The position numbers and the translations under genes are program-made. Positions 56,501 through 64,000 of a DNA stretch of 64,000 nt are shown here, piece after piece. Origin of the DNA: Myotis daubentonii (taxonomy: Eukaryota; Chordata; Mammalia; Chiroptera; Vespertilionidae); the NCBI RefSeq assembly GCF_963259705.1, contig NC_081848.1, positions 50,677,408-50,741,407 of the forward strand, in the 5' to 3' direction. The notes beneath the pieces were generated by a model. It did no database searches, was not told where the DNA came from, and was given only the letters and a program-made list of their open reading frames with translations. How positions within the stretch are numbered: the stretch's first letter is position 1; each line of letters begins with the position of its first letter.

Positions 56501-59500
56501 TTTTTTTTTTTTTTTTTTTTAACCCCACTGTACATATGAGGAAACGAAGGTCTTAGAGCAGTTAAGGAACTTCATCAGTCACATGGCTCATGAATATTGA
56601 GCTGCACCTTGATCTTACCTGCCTGTAAACTTAGCCACCCTAGCGAGTGCTTTTTTGACCAGGAGGCATCTAAGAATGTGTGTGGGGTGTTTGTGAAGGT
56701 CAGGGGAGAAGGAAGGAGGAAGTCTGTCTTTTGTGTTTACAGGGGTGGAGGCAGGAGCCTGCATGTCACCGTCACCTACTCCTGGTGTGACTCACAGCCC
56801 ATCAGCCACCTCACATGGACACAGGAACTTCACACCTTCCTAATCTGCCCCACACAGATTAGGGGACAGATGGCGTTCGGTCTTGGGAACCGCCTGGAAT
56901 GCCAAGCTGCACTTTCAACATGAGAAAGGGAGGAAGGGGTGAGATGAATCTGTGGAGAATTCTATCTTTGCTACAACTTACGATTCTCCAACAGCTATTC
57001 CCCTGGACCTTACTAATAATCACAGAAATAGAAATAAAAAGAAGATATAAAGAATCACCCACTGTAACACCCACTGTAGGGGAGGGTAGGTGAAATAGTC
57101 TCAGAAATTGTTGCTAAGCCTAAAATTACTGGTATTACTCAATGGTTGAGTGTTGACCTATGAACCAGGAGATCATAGTTCGATTCATGGTCAGGGCACA
57201 TGCCCAGGTTTTGGGTTAGATCCCCAGGGTGGGATGTGCAGGACGCAGCTGATCGATAATTCTCTCTCATCATTGATGTTTCTATCTCTCCCTCCCTCTC
57301 CCTTCCTCTCTAAATTAAGTAAAAATATATTTTTTTAAAAAGTGAAATTACTGTAACCTTTCTAGAGGAAAATTTGGCAGCATCTCTCAAAATTTTAGAT
57401 ATACAGCCTTCGACTCAGCAATTTAATTTCCAGGATCAGCACAAAAGAAATACTTACAAATTGTTCAAAAAGGACAGATAGGTAGATAGAGGTTTATAGC
57501 AAAACTGTAAATAATTCACAAGCTCTTTTTAAAACATCAAAAAAGTGTAGACAACTATCAAGGAAAAAAAACCTCAGCAAATTTCAATTCCTCCAGATAT
57601 ACTGCTATGAATGATTTAGTATATATTTTACCAAACTTTTTATGCAAACTTTTTTCTAAAAATGAAATATTTTTATATACTATATATATAAGATATATTT
57701 TACTTACTTAATATAGTATAGATACTGCTTAGCAATTGCTCTTTTTTCACTTAACATTTTTCAAGACATCCTGTTATGCCAACTTATATGAGACTTATTG
57801 ATTAACTTCATAATATTTTGATTTGGATGTGGAATTATGTATATTTAATGAGTTCCTTCTTTTAAAAAATATATATATATTATTGATTTCAGAGAGGGAG
57901 GGAGAGGGAGAGAGAGATAGAAACATCAATGATGAGAGAGAACCATTGATGGGCTGCCTCCTGCATACCCCCTACTGAGGATTGAGCCCACATCCTGGGA
58001 ATTGAACCCTTACCTGGTTCATGGGTCGATGGTCAACCACTGAGCCATGCTGGCAGGGGATAAGTTCCTTCTTGAAGGAGATTTAGGTTGAGGAGAGTCC
58101 ACTTTAATAGAGCCAGGTTATAGCTCAAAAGAAATGCCCACATCTACTTATTGTTTGGAGATTGTTTGTTCATCTCTCAGAATGATCCAGAGCTCTTCAA
58201 TTTCCCTATAATTTTTTCCTACTGGATTAGGCATGAGGTCCCTTATACTTGGCCAGATATCACAAAGTCAAATATAAATCTATAAACACAGATGTGCCCA
58301 AATGTCTGGTGATAGGACTGTGGAAATGGACATTCAACATAAGACTACACCATCACTCTCATCACTCTTAGAACCACTAGTCTGTTGTTCTCTGTAGAAA
58401 CCAGCATGAACCCTGCCAACCAGAGGCCCATCCTGGCATTTGCCAGCACCTATTCTCTTGTCATTCATATGGTCCATTCTTCCTTCTGTTTGTGTCCCTA
58501 GCACCCAAACAAGGACAGCAGGCAAGTCAACCCTGTGGCTAGGAACACGGAGCTCCAGGTGAAGTGCAATACTCCGAGGGGGAGGCAGGGCTCTGGAGAG
58601 CCTAGCCCAAGGCTTCGAACTTCAGTGGAGGGAGCCCGTGGAGTCCTTAACCATACCCTCAGCTGCTATGCCCATTCATTCTTTTGGCAGTAGGTTGCTG
58701 GGAACCAGGGGAGAAACCAATTAGAACCCAGTTTTAAATACTTTTCAATACTAATGAGCCCTCCACAAAGAGCTTTTATAAACCTTGCCTAACTACATTC
58801 TCACTCAATTCTGGGAACCGGGAATTATTAGCCCCCTTTCATAAATGAAGAAGCAGACTCATAATGGACAGAGCTTGTAAGGGTCAGGCAGGGTTTTGAC
58901 TGAGTTTCTCTAATAGGCCCAGGCCCTCCCCGATAGCATTTCTGTTAAACCCCCAGTGACTTGTCATCATGGCGCCCTCTGCCACTCTAGTAAGTTGATA
59001 ACAACTCCAGCTTCAGAAATCAGGGCATAGAAGCAAACAAAGCCAGCACCCCACCTGGCTGGGGGCGGCTGGGAGTGTGGAAGAACCTGAGGTCTCACGG
59101 AGAAGGCTGTCATTCAACACCCTTGCTCCTCCCACACTCCTGTTGGGTCTCCCTGGACTTTGAGGGGACAGGATACTGTTCATGGGAAACCAACAAACAA
59201 GTCCTGAGACCTTCAGCCACAGTTTACCTCCCACCCCTCCCAAGCTTCAGCACAAATGACAGACCGCATCCTTGCAGCAGAGACGACGTTTGGTTCACAC
59301 TTGCAGAGAGTTCCATTGTCACTGTCCACTGTGCACTGGGTGGAGTCAAAAAGGCCCTGTAACCTCCATCATGCTGTGGGACAAGGACGTCTCGGGGATC
59401 ACTCAAATTGCTCCGATCTACATGATTTTGGTAGTGAAATTTGTCTCCCTGGAACCTTGAAAGTCTTGACCAAGATCTTGGGAGTTGGTTGTAATAGAAT

Positions 59501-62500
59501 GGAACCCATAGGTTCAAATGAGGTATGTTCAGCTGGAAAAACAAGTGGACCTACGGTTCTATGTCATATTCTAACGCAAACACAGAAAAGGCAACAAATG
59601 TGAGCGAGGTGCTAAGGTCGGTAGCTGTGAGCTGTATTTTAATGAGAGGACGTGTCCCTTCACAATGGTGCCTTGGCTAATTGGACCGGATTCTTCACCT
59701 CTGGGGACACGGTGCTATAAATAAAAGCTTCCCATTGATGCATAATGGCTTGTCCGCGCTCCAGCTCTCCTCCTAACCTCACCCTGCACGAAAGCAGCAC
59801 CACATCAGTCAGCCGCCCACTGGCCCATGAAGGGAGACAGGCGAGGGCCCCGCACAAAAGCCCCACAGAAAGATGTCGGGCCACATCGCATCGCCAGTGC
59901 ACTCAGGCGAAATAACAAGCCGCATGTCCTCTTCCCCTCTCGCGTTTGAATGTAAAAACAGGCCAATACCGTGCACATACTGTGCTAAGTTTTCTAGACA
60001 GGCATATAGTATGACTGTCTGTAGCTTTCCACGGGCCTCCTCGGGTTACCATACATATTCATACACACACCAGCATTTGAAGAAAGGAAAATGGGGGTGG
60101 GGGGGTGGGGGGTTGGTGGTGGTGCTTGGTGATTATTTTTAATTGAATTCACCTGGGAATTTTAAATGCTGGAAATTTAGCCCCTGTTTGCAGTAACTGA
60201 AGATTGGGACAGCGTATGATTTTCATCCTTTTGAAAGGCAAATCTCCCTTTTCCATTTAAGAGGAAGTTTCTTCAGGGTGGAATGCATTTCAGAGCCAAC
60301 TGTAGAAATCATTAAGTTATGAAGCTATGGGGTGGGACAGTGGTGACAATATCGACCTTTCGCACTCCTTTGAAGGAGTCTCGTGTTTACAGCTTCTCCC
60401 CCTTGAGACAGGATCTTCGTGTCTCTGCAAAGTTGATGCTGAGCCCCCGCTCAGTTGTGTTAGGACCACGGGGACCCAGGAACCAGAGAGCAGCTGAATG
60501 GAAGAATGCTGTGGGCATCTGATACTAGTTCTTGCTTCTCTGACTTTCGGCAAGCCACTCTGGCAATGAATGAGGCTCGGTGGTACAGATGTCCCTGTGT
60601 CTGAACATGACATTCCTGTCATAGGCGGCTTGAAAGTCTATTCTCTGAAGACCCGTTGGGTTCTCCAGAAACTGGACAGTCAAGCATCAGCTGCCCAGGA
60701 CTCCCTTCTAGCCGATCAAATTGGAATTTATTCTCATAGAGAAACTCAGTGAGTTAGTACGCCAAGGGCCTGAGCCCAAATCTAGAAAAACTTGGTGAGT
60801 CTCTACCTTCTGGGTTTTGGGGATCTATCTCTCCCTGCCAACCTCCTGCACCCTCAGGACCACAGGGTTCCAATCACGCAGTGCACAAGGGTGCTGCACA
60901 AACGTCCAGCGTCACACAGTGGACATGGGAGATGGCAACGAAGGCGTGGAGATTCTGGGCCCCCAGCTGAGCCTGAAGTAAGGACACATGGACGCACAAA
61001 GCCATGCACACTCGGGAAAGCGGCTCACCATGATCAGAGCCTTGGTTCCCCCATCACAGGGCTCAAAACCTGGGTAGTCGTCTCCCTTGGGGGGCGCAGG
61101 GGAGAGCATGGGAGGGATCTGAATGTTGCAGGTCACGGGGCACCTGGGCCTCCAGCAGGTGCCCATGTGCTCATAGCCAGGGCGGCTGCCCTCTGGGGAG
61201 CTCCCTGGAGCAAACCTCCATCATTGTGCAATCATTTGCCCTTTTTTATTTTTTAACTTGAGGACAATGCTTTTTCTTTTTCTAATTCACAGCCCGTGAG
61301 TTCTGTTTCCCCTGCCCCTTCCATTCCATAGCTTCTGCACAGGCCCTCCTTCCCTCATGGGGCCCCACACAGAGACGTAAATCTGGAATTATCCTAAAGC
61401 TTTTCCCTCCACACCCTACAGCTGTTTGTTTTTTTGTTTGGCTTCCCTCTCTCTCTTCCCACCTTTGAGAACTGGACTCTCTTCCCTCCTGACCTTAGTG
61501 TATCCTGTCTTCTTGTTTCGAAGACTTCTGTACTCTCTGAGTCGGGAGAGCTGGTGAAAATCATTGCCTCGCTTGAAGCTGGGGAAACCGAGGTGACCCA
61601 GCTTGTAAGTGACAAAGTCATGCTTCTGGGCTTCACCACCTGAGTTCCTTTCATTTCACCACACAGCTTGCCCCGACCCCAACCCCCAGGTCCCTTGAAT
61701 GGTGGGTCACTGGCACCAACTGGACCCCCCTCCCCCACCCCTCAGCCTGCAGTACGTTTTCTGAGCTCTGTGCCAAAATCAAAGAAGCACCCATCGACAC
61801 CAACCATGCCAACTCCACCTCCCTAACTATTATGAACACACCAGTTCTCTCCTGGAGATAAGGCCAAAAGAGGCAGGGAAAATTCTTGATCCCCCTGGAA
61901 GGCCAGGAATGCATCACGCACCTCAAAAGGGAAAGATCTCATAATCCGGAAGTTTGCATAAGGCACCTGGGTACAGAGAGGCTGGTCCTTGCGGTCTCCA
62001 CAAAGGGGGCACACTTCACTGTGGCCCATGCCTCAAGGCAGTGCCTTGTCCGTGCCTCATCAGGCATCTGCATCTTAAGCCAGCCACTTCTCTGAGAAGA
62101 TAACCGCAGGTGAGTCACTGTTGGCCTGGGAGTCTGGAGACCAGTGACTCTGATTGGGTCTTCCTTTTGTGAAATGATGCCCCTTCCAACTGCAGGACCC
62201 TATAATTCTATTGAAAATGCCTTTGGACTAAACAACAGGCACCTCAGTAGCAGGCATATCACGAGGGGCCAGAGCATGAAGCCTGGAGTGGGAGGACACC
62301 CTTTTCCCTTTAGGCCACTGGGTTCCACCTAAGGTTTTCTTGCTCTCAAACTGCCTGATCAGGGCTGACATTATACAAGGCATGGGCCAGGCCATAAGCG
62401 CTCAGATGCCCAGGTCTTACAAACAGGGTCTCTAATCAATGCACCCAATAAGCCAGCTCCTTATTCCCTCCCCTTTTCAAGGCTGAGATGGAGCCATCAA

Positions 62501-62819
62501 ATGACAACTGAATTTAATTTCTCTGTTATTTCTGATGCAAAGTGCAGGAATGTAGAGCCTGTAACCAGAATGCATAGGTCTGGTCAGGAATTAGATGATC
62601 TTGGCCAAAATGAGGCAGGAAAAGTGCCTGAAAGTGCCTGCCTCCTGCCCATGGTCTGGAGCCTGGGTCACCTGTGGTAGGAACACCAAGATGAGTGTGC
62701 CTTAGGGTGTGAGCGCAGGGGAGGTGACAACTCACGTGGTTCCTTCTGCCGCCTTCCTCTCCCACAGACGTGATCACTGTCTCTGAGAAGATGGTTTGTA
62801 CAGTCTGGTTGTTGGTGAT
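31195..62819 (-). CDS. DKK3: DKK3 (Dickkopf-3), C-terminal 232 residues in 5 exons
   Basis: DKK3 is a secreted glycoprotein, the divergent member of the Dickkopf family. Exons 62819-62736, 35630-35538, 34777-34633, 33877-33721 and 32787-32568 join in one open frame of 232 residues plus TAG. The first cysteine-rich domain (ECIIDEDC to VWGHC) has 10 Cys, and the second, colipase-like one ([10 protein letters not shown] to VYVCKP) also has 10. The C-terminus is acidic ([12 protein letters not shown], ending LLEGDEI). The family protein is about 350 residues, so about 118 N-terminal residues, including the signal peptide, lie beyond the window. The span includes the inferred 3' UTR. All junctions are GT/AG and no defect is seen. 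It is convergent with USP47, as in human. Confidence 0.95.
32568..32787 (-). CDS. DKK3: DKK3 last coding exon, with stop codon
   Basis: Starts with the last base of a Ser codon, then [20 protein letters not shown], an acidic helix ([20 protein letters not shown]) and the end [13 protein letters not shown] at 32570-32568. The acceptor is TCTCCCCAG. The last Cys of domain 2 is in VCKP. Confidence 0.95.
32788..33720 (-). other. DKK3 intron, GC-rich
   Basis: GC-rich intron between the last two coding exons. No repeat or exon is recognised. The two further short introns (33878-34632 and 34778-35537) are alike. Confidence 0.5.
33721..33877 (-). CDS. DKK3: DKK3 exon: second cysteine domain
   Basis: Two bases, 51 codons and two bases: [51 protein letters not shown]. 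Five cysteines of the colipase-like domain are here. The acceptor is GGTTCTAG and the donor is GTGAGG. Confidence 0.94.
34633..34777 (-). CDS. DKK3: DKK3 exon: end of first and start of second cysteine domain
   Basis: Forty-eight codons plus one base, [19 protein letters not shown], then a linker with an NGT sequon, then [19 protein letters not shown]. It supplies the last five cysteines of domain 1 and the first four of domain 2. The acceptor is CTCCCTGCAG and the donor is GTGGGT. Confidence 0.94.
35538..35630 (-). CDS. DKK3: DKK3 exon: first cysteine-rich domain, part 1
   Basis: Thirty-one codons in phase 0, [20 protein letters not shown] then [11 protein letters not shown], with five of the ten cysteines of the first domain. 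The donor is GTGAGT. The acceptor has a run of about 13 C on the coding strand (G run at 35636-35648) followed by GCCAG. Confidence 0.94.
36943..36975 (+). repeat. (GGGGGT)n minisatellite with G-quadruplex potential
   Basis: Five consecutive GGGGGT units on the + strand, enough for a stable G-quadruplex. In the large DKK3 intron. Confidence 0.85.
37490..37885 (+). repeat. Probable MLT1-like LTR remnant
   Basis: CCCTCTGACCCACAGAACTG, TAAGATAACAAATTCCTGTTG and the layout before it resemble MaLR LTRs. Ends are unclear. Confidence 0.4.
37890..38170. mobile_element. Mariner-like MITE with perfect 22-bp inverted ends
   Basis: The termini at 37890-37911 (CAGTGGGGCCTTGACTTACG...) and 38149-38170 are perfect inverted repeats of 22 bp. 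The element is flanked by TA on both sides (37888-37889 and 38171-38172), the Tc1/mariner target. At 281 bp it has no transposase. The perfect termini suggest a recent insertion. Confidence 0.9.
38513..39021 (+). mobile_element. Solo LTR, class II ERV (ERVK-like)
   Basis: 509 bp with TGTGG...CCACA ends, flanked by a perfect 6-bp duplication CTTTGC (38507-38512 and 39022-39027). It has an AATAAA at 38810-38815 in ATAAAATAAAGACAC, followed by a U5-like tail. It lies in the large DKK3 intron, antisense to DKK3. No internal viral genes. Confidence 0.85.
39028..41940. other. DKK3 intron, unassigned
   Basis: Mixed intron sequence with a MIR-like tail near 39115-39165 (CACAGCGCCTGGTATATAGG). No other repeat or gene recognised. 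Confidence 0.4.
41945..42850 (+). mobile_element. 5'-truncated L1, end of ORF2
   Basis: L1 ORF2 C-terminal coding sequence, broken in places. The frame at 42424-42639 translates to [20 protein letters not shown], a hallmark of L1 ORF2p, and runs into a stop. The DNA around AAACAGCCCAAGTGCCCATC matches L1. Confidence 0.88.
42851..44685. other. DKK3 intron, GC-rich, unassigned
   Basis: Long open frames here (for example 43233-43844 on -) look like chance frames in GC-rich sequence. No repeats named. Confidence 0.4.
44693..44938. mobile_element. SPIN-type hAT element
   Basis: 246 bp from CAGCGGTTCTCAACC to GGTTGAGAACCACTA, with internal GGGTCGCCTAAGACCATCGG and TAATTATGTTCAATCTGTAA, as in the SPIN (SPACE INVADERS) family. 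It is flanked by TCTAGAA on both sides (44686-44692 and 44939-44945). It has no transposase. Confidence 0.88.
44946..45060. repeat. L2-like fragment
   Basis: CACAAATGTCTCCTACTCAA, TGAAGCCCTCCCTGACTCTC is typical L2 3' sequence. It directly adjoins the SPIN element, which probably inserted into it. Confidence 0.5.
46259..46701. mobile_element. Outer short hAT element, split by another hAT
   Basis: Ends CAGTGGTCGGCAAACTC and GCAGTTTGCCGACCACGG, flanked by a perfect 8-bp duplication GGCTAGGA (46251-46258 and 46702-46709). It is interrupted at 46393-46627. Without the insert it is about 200 bp. Confidence 0.9.
46393..46627. mobile_element. Inner short hAT element nested in the outer one
   Basis: 235 bp with perfect 16-bp inverted ends, CAGTGATGGCGAACCT and AGGTTCGCCATCACTG. 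The flanks AACTAAGG and TCCTAAGG (46385-46392, 46628-46635) match at 6 of 8 positions, as expected of a target duplication. Confidence 0.9.
46710..48105. other. DKK3 intron, unassigned
   Basis: No gene and no nameable repeat in this stretch. Confidence 0.35.
48107..48304 (-). mobile_element. Diverged bat SINE
   Basis: On the - strand it has a CCCTGGCCAGGTGGCTCCG head, then GGGATCAAACCCACAACC-type sequence in opposite sense and a CCAATAAACATATCC tail. Clearly older than the next SINE. Confidence 0.75.
48388..48615 (-). mobile_element. Young Ves SINE with perfect target duplication
   Basis: Near-consensus Ves: CAAAACCGGTTTGGCTCAGT head, AGGTTCGATTCCGGTCAAGG (B box), ATCGATGTTTCTCTC and a long A tail. 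It is flanked by perfect 15-bp repeats ACGATCTTAATTTCT (48373-48387 and 48616-48630). Confidence 0.95.
49955..50314 (+). mobile_element. Non-autonomous Helitron inserted in a MIR
   Basis: 360 bp from TCCTATATAATAAAAGGC to GAGCCTCTAG, inserted exactly between A (49954) and T (50315). It contains octamer ATGCAAAT (49977-49984) and a CTCF-like CCACCAGGGGGCAG (50012-50025). The usual second motif is replaced by a C-rich run at 50045-50068. Confidence 0.92.
50012..50025 (+). promoter_or_regulatory. CTCF-like motif in a Helitron
   Basis: CCACCAGGGGGCAG, the same motif as at 7271 and 9276. The partner in opposite sense has been lost in this copy. Confidence 0.4.
51419..51878. mobile_element. Short hAT element, 460 bp
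   Basis: Starts CAGTGATTTTCAATTGGTGA and ends AAGGTTGCAAATCACTG. Flanks ACGTAGAC (51411-51418) and ATGTAGAT (51879-51886) match at 6 of 8 positions, an aged 8-bp target duplication. No transposase. A MIR-like tail (GGTAGGTGCTCATTAA) lies directly before it. Confidence 0.82.
51887..54029. other. DKK3 intron with a long ACC repeat
   Basis: Mostly unassigned intron. An L2/MIR-like trace (TTATTGAGCACCTATTCAGT) is at about 52890. The trinucleotide run is listed separately. Confidence 0.4.
53490..53537 (+). repeat. (ACC)n trinucleotide repeat, about 16 units
   Basis: Uninterrupted ACC/CCA repeat in the DKK3 intron. It reads as a poly-Val run on the - strand, a by-product and not a gene. Confidence 0.92.
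54030..54630 (+). repeat. Old L1 fragment with internal GT/CA microsatellite
   Basis: L1 ORF2 end-like sequence (CAGTTCCTCAAAAATTCCAT, GGGTATATACCCAAAAGAAT, CCAAGTGTCCATTGACGGAT). A mixed GT/CA run with palindromic GTATACAC is at 54247-54295. Confidence 0.7.
54631..57126. other. DKK3 intron with L2/MIR remnants
   Basis: L2-like sequence at about 55545-55760 (CCTCTTCCAGGAAGCCTGCC), an L2/MIR tail near 56290, a MIR-like piece at 56385-56620 and a T18 run at 56502-56520. No gene. Confidence 0.45.
57127..57343 (+). mobile_element. Ves-type SINE, diverged
   Basis: B-box-like AGTTCGATTCATGGTCAGGG, then TCATCATTGATGTTTCTATC, CTCTCTCCTTCC-like sequence and an A-rich tail. The head is diverged (TGGTATTACTCAATGGTTGA). 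Confidence 0.82.
57344..57660 (+). repeat. Old L1 fragment
   Basis: AGAGGAAAATTTGGCAGCAT, CTCAGCAATTTAATTTCCAG resemble an old L1 ORF2 end. Decayed. Confidence 0.5.
57862..58062 (-). mobile_element. Ves-type SINE with target duplication
   Basis: On the - strand it has a CCCCTGCCAGCATGGCTCAG head, TCATCATTGATGTTTCTATC and a (TA)n/A tail. It is flanked by AGTTCCTTCTT at 57851-57861 and 58063-58073. Confidence 0.9.
58074..62735. other. DKK3 intron, mostly unassigned
   Basis: A MIR-like piece at about 58760-58920, a G-rich run (GGGGGTGGGGGGGTGGGG) near 60090-60112 and no other nameable repeat or gene. The longest frames (for example 60792-61256 on +) have no recognisable protein. Confidence 0.4.
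62736..62819 (-). CDS. DKK3: DKK3 exon: [20 protein letters not shown]
   Basis: Twenty-eight codons in phase 0, [20 protein letters not shown] then EEGGRRNH. The acceptor is TTATTGTAG at 62821-62820 and the donor is GTGAGT from 62735. NNQT is an N-glycosylation sequon. This is the region just before the first cysteine domain. It is separated from the next exon by a 27-kb intron. Confidence 0.92.
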
Positions 62820-64000
62820 CTACAATAAACAGACGCAGTGAGTGTGAAATAGAAGGAACTCTGGGCAAATTCCACAACTTTCTTTCTTCTGTTTTCTGAA
62901 GCAGGGGCATCCAGCCAAGTGGACAGACTGCCCTTCCCCCTTCCCTTCCCCTCAGATGAGCGGCCTGTCCTCTGAGTAGTGACCATTGGTGTCACAGAGT
63001 CTGCCTCACACGGCTGCTATGTGGAGTGATGAGGTGGTCTGTGTAAAGCACTCAACACAGAGCCTGTCCCCCAGCAAATATTCAGTGTTCACCATTTTTA
63101 TTGTTCTTGGGGCTCATCACTTAAAACTCAAAGTAGACTTTCTTTTCAACAGCTACAGGTCTGGGTGTCTAATGGAACATCTTTCATGAGAAGCAAGCAG
63201 GTTTTAGCTACAGCTGCCCCGCTCCTGATTCAGGTGAACTGTTTTATTTTATCAAGAAGTACGTAAGCCCAGCCGGCGTGGCTCAGTGCCTGAGCATCAA
63301 CTTATGAACCAGGAGGTCACGGTTCAATTCCTGATCAGGGCACATGCCGGGTTGCGGGCTTGATCCCCAGTGTGGGTTGTGTCAGAGGCAGCCAATCAAT
63401 GATTCTTTCTCATCATTGATGTTTCTCTCTCTTTCCCATTCATTTCTTCTCTGAAATATATATATATTAGTACTTAAATTTAGCTCAATGAAGAACACAC
63501 TCAGGTCAAAGAAAGGTGCCCCAGGATTAATGAAGGCATCCTTCAGATCAATGGGGTGGCTCTCAGATCAAGACAGGGGGCAGTGAATCAATAAAGCCCA
63601 CACTCAGATCAATGCAGGCAGCACTCAGATCAACTGAGTTAGAGTCTCTGGGGAGGCGTCTTATGCATCACTAGTTCGTAAAGCTCCCAGGTGACTGCAT
63701 GTGCAGCCACGTGTGAGAAAGAGATCAAAGCTCCAGAGAGCTCTAAAAACTACCCAATTCAGTGATATAAAACCTCTGAGGATCGGGCTGGGGTTGGGAA
63801 GTTTGACAGGCTCCCAGGTAATCCTGATGCACTACCAGAGGATTTAACACTAGTAGTATATACCTTGCCCTACAGAGGATTATAGTAAATTAGGGAAAAA
63901 GATGACATATGTGTGAAACTATTAAGTAGAAGAAAGTCCATGTTTGAGTACCAAAACATGAATAAAAGACAAGGAGTGTTAAGAAAATTAGGTACTAAAT
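62820..64000 (-). other. Start of the next DKK3 intron
   Basis: Upstream of the exon at 62736-62819. I looked for the preceding DKK3 exon on the - strand and did not find it before the window ends. Confidence 0.45.
63267..63468 (+). mobile_element. Ves-type SINE
   Basis: AGCCGGCGTGGCTCAGTGCC head, CGGTTCAATTCCTGATCAGG (B box), TCATCATTGATGTTTCTCTC and a (TA)n tail. It is flanked by AGTACGTAA (63258-63266) and AGTACTTAA (63469-63477). Confidence 0.9.

Overview
The window is nuclear DNA from a mammal, almost certainly a vespertilionid (evening) bat. The taxonomic evidence is the repeat content: tRNA-derived Ves-type SINEs, several non-autonomous HeliBat-type Helitrons (TCCTATATAATAAAAG-like start, CTAG-like end after a GTGCAC hairpin, inserted between A and T), a SPIN-type hAT element, other short hAT elements and a TA-flanked mariner-like MITE. 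Genes are split into short exons with GT/AG junctions in mammalian style.

Two protein-coding genes lie tail to tail, in the order known for human 11p15.3. (1) USP47 runs on the + strand. Fifteen exons, the last one ending at the stop codon at 24637, encode the C-terminal 822 residues: the last strand of the USP catalytic domain, then the long C-terminal part. The exons upstream, with the catalytic Cys and His, are outside the window. All exon phases join without a break. (2) DKK3 runs on the - strand. Five coding exons (62819-62736, 35630-35538, 34777-34633, 33877-33721, 32787-32568) encode the C-terminal 232 residues, including two complete 10-cysteine domains. The 5' exons lie beyond 64000. 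One DKK3 intron (35631-62735) fills 27 kb of the window.

Layout: 1-24.6 kb is USP47 exons and introns, AT-rich and full of transposons. 24.6-27.5 kb is USP47 3' UTR and flank. About 27.5-31.2 kb is intergenic. 31.2-35.6 kb is the compact GC-rich 3' part of DKK3. 35.6-62.7 kb is the large DKK3 intron, with L1, LTR, hAT, mariner, Helitron and SINE insertions. 62.7-64 kb is one more DKK3 exon and the start of the next intron.

The strongest material for a second look is in the transposons: two tandem Helitron arrays; a SINE with Helitrons and an L1 inside it; a Helitron carrying what looks like a captured polyadenylated sequence with promoter-like motifs; CTCF-like motif pairs carried inside Helitrons; a long hairpin inside a Helitron; and nested hAT elements with target-site duplications. 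I saw no CRISPR array, no bacterial or organellar DNA, no stand-alone RNA gene and no additional intact protein gene. Family names for repeats come from memory of consensus sequences, not from a search.
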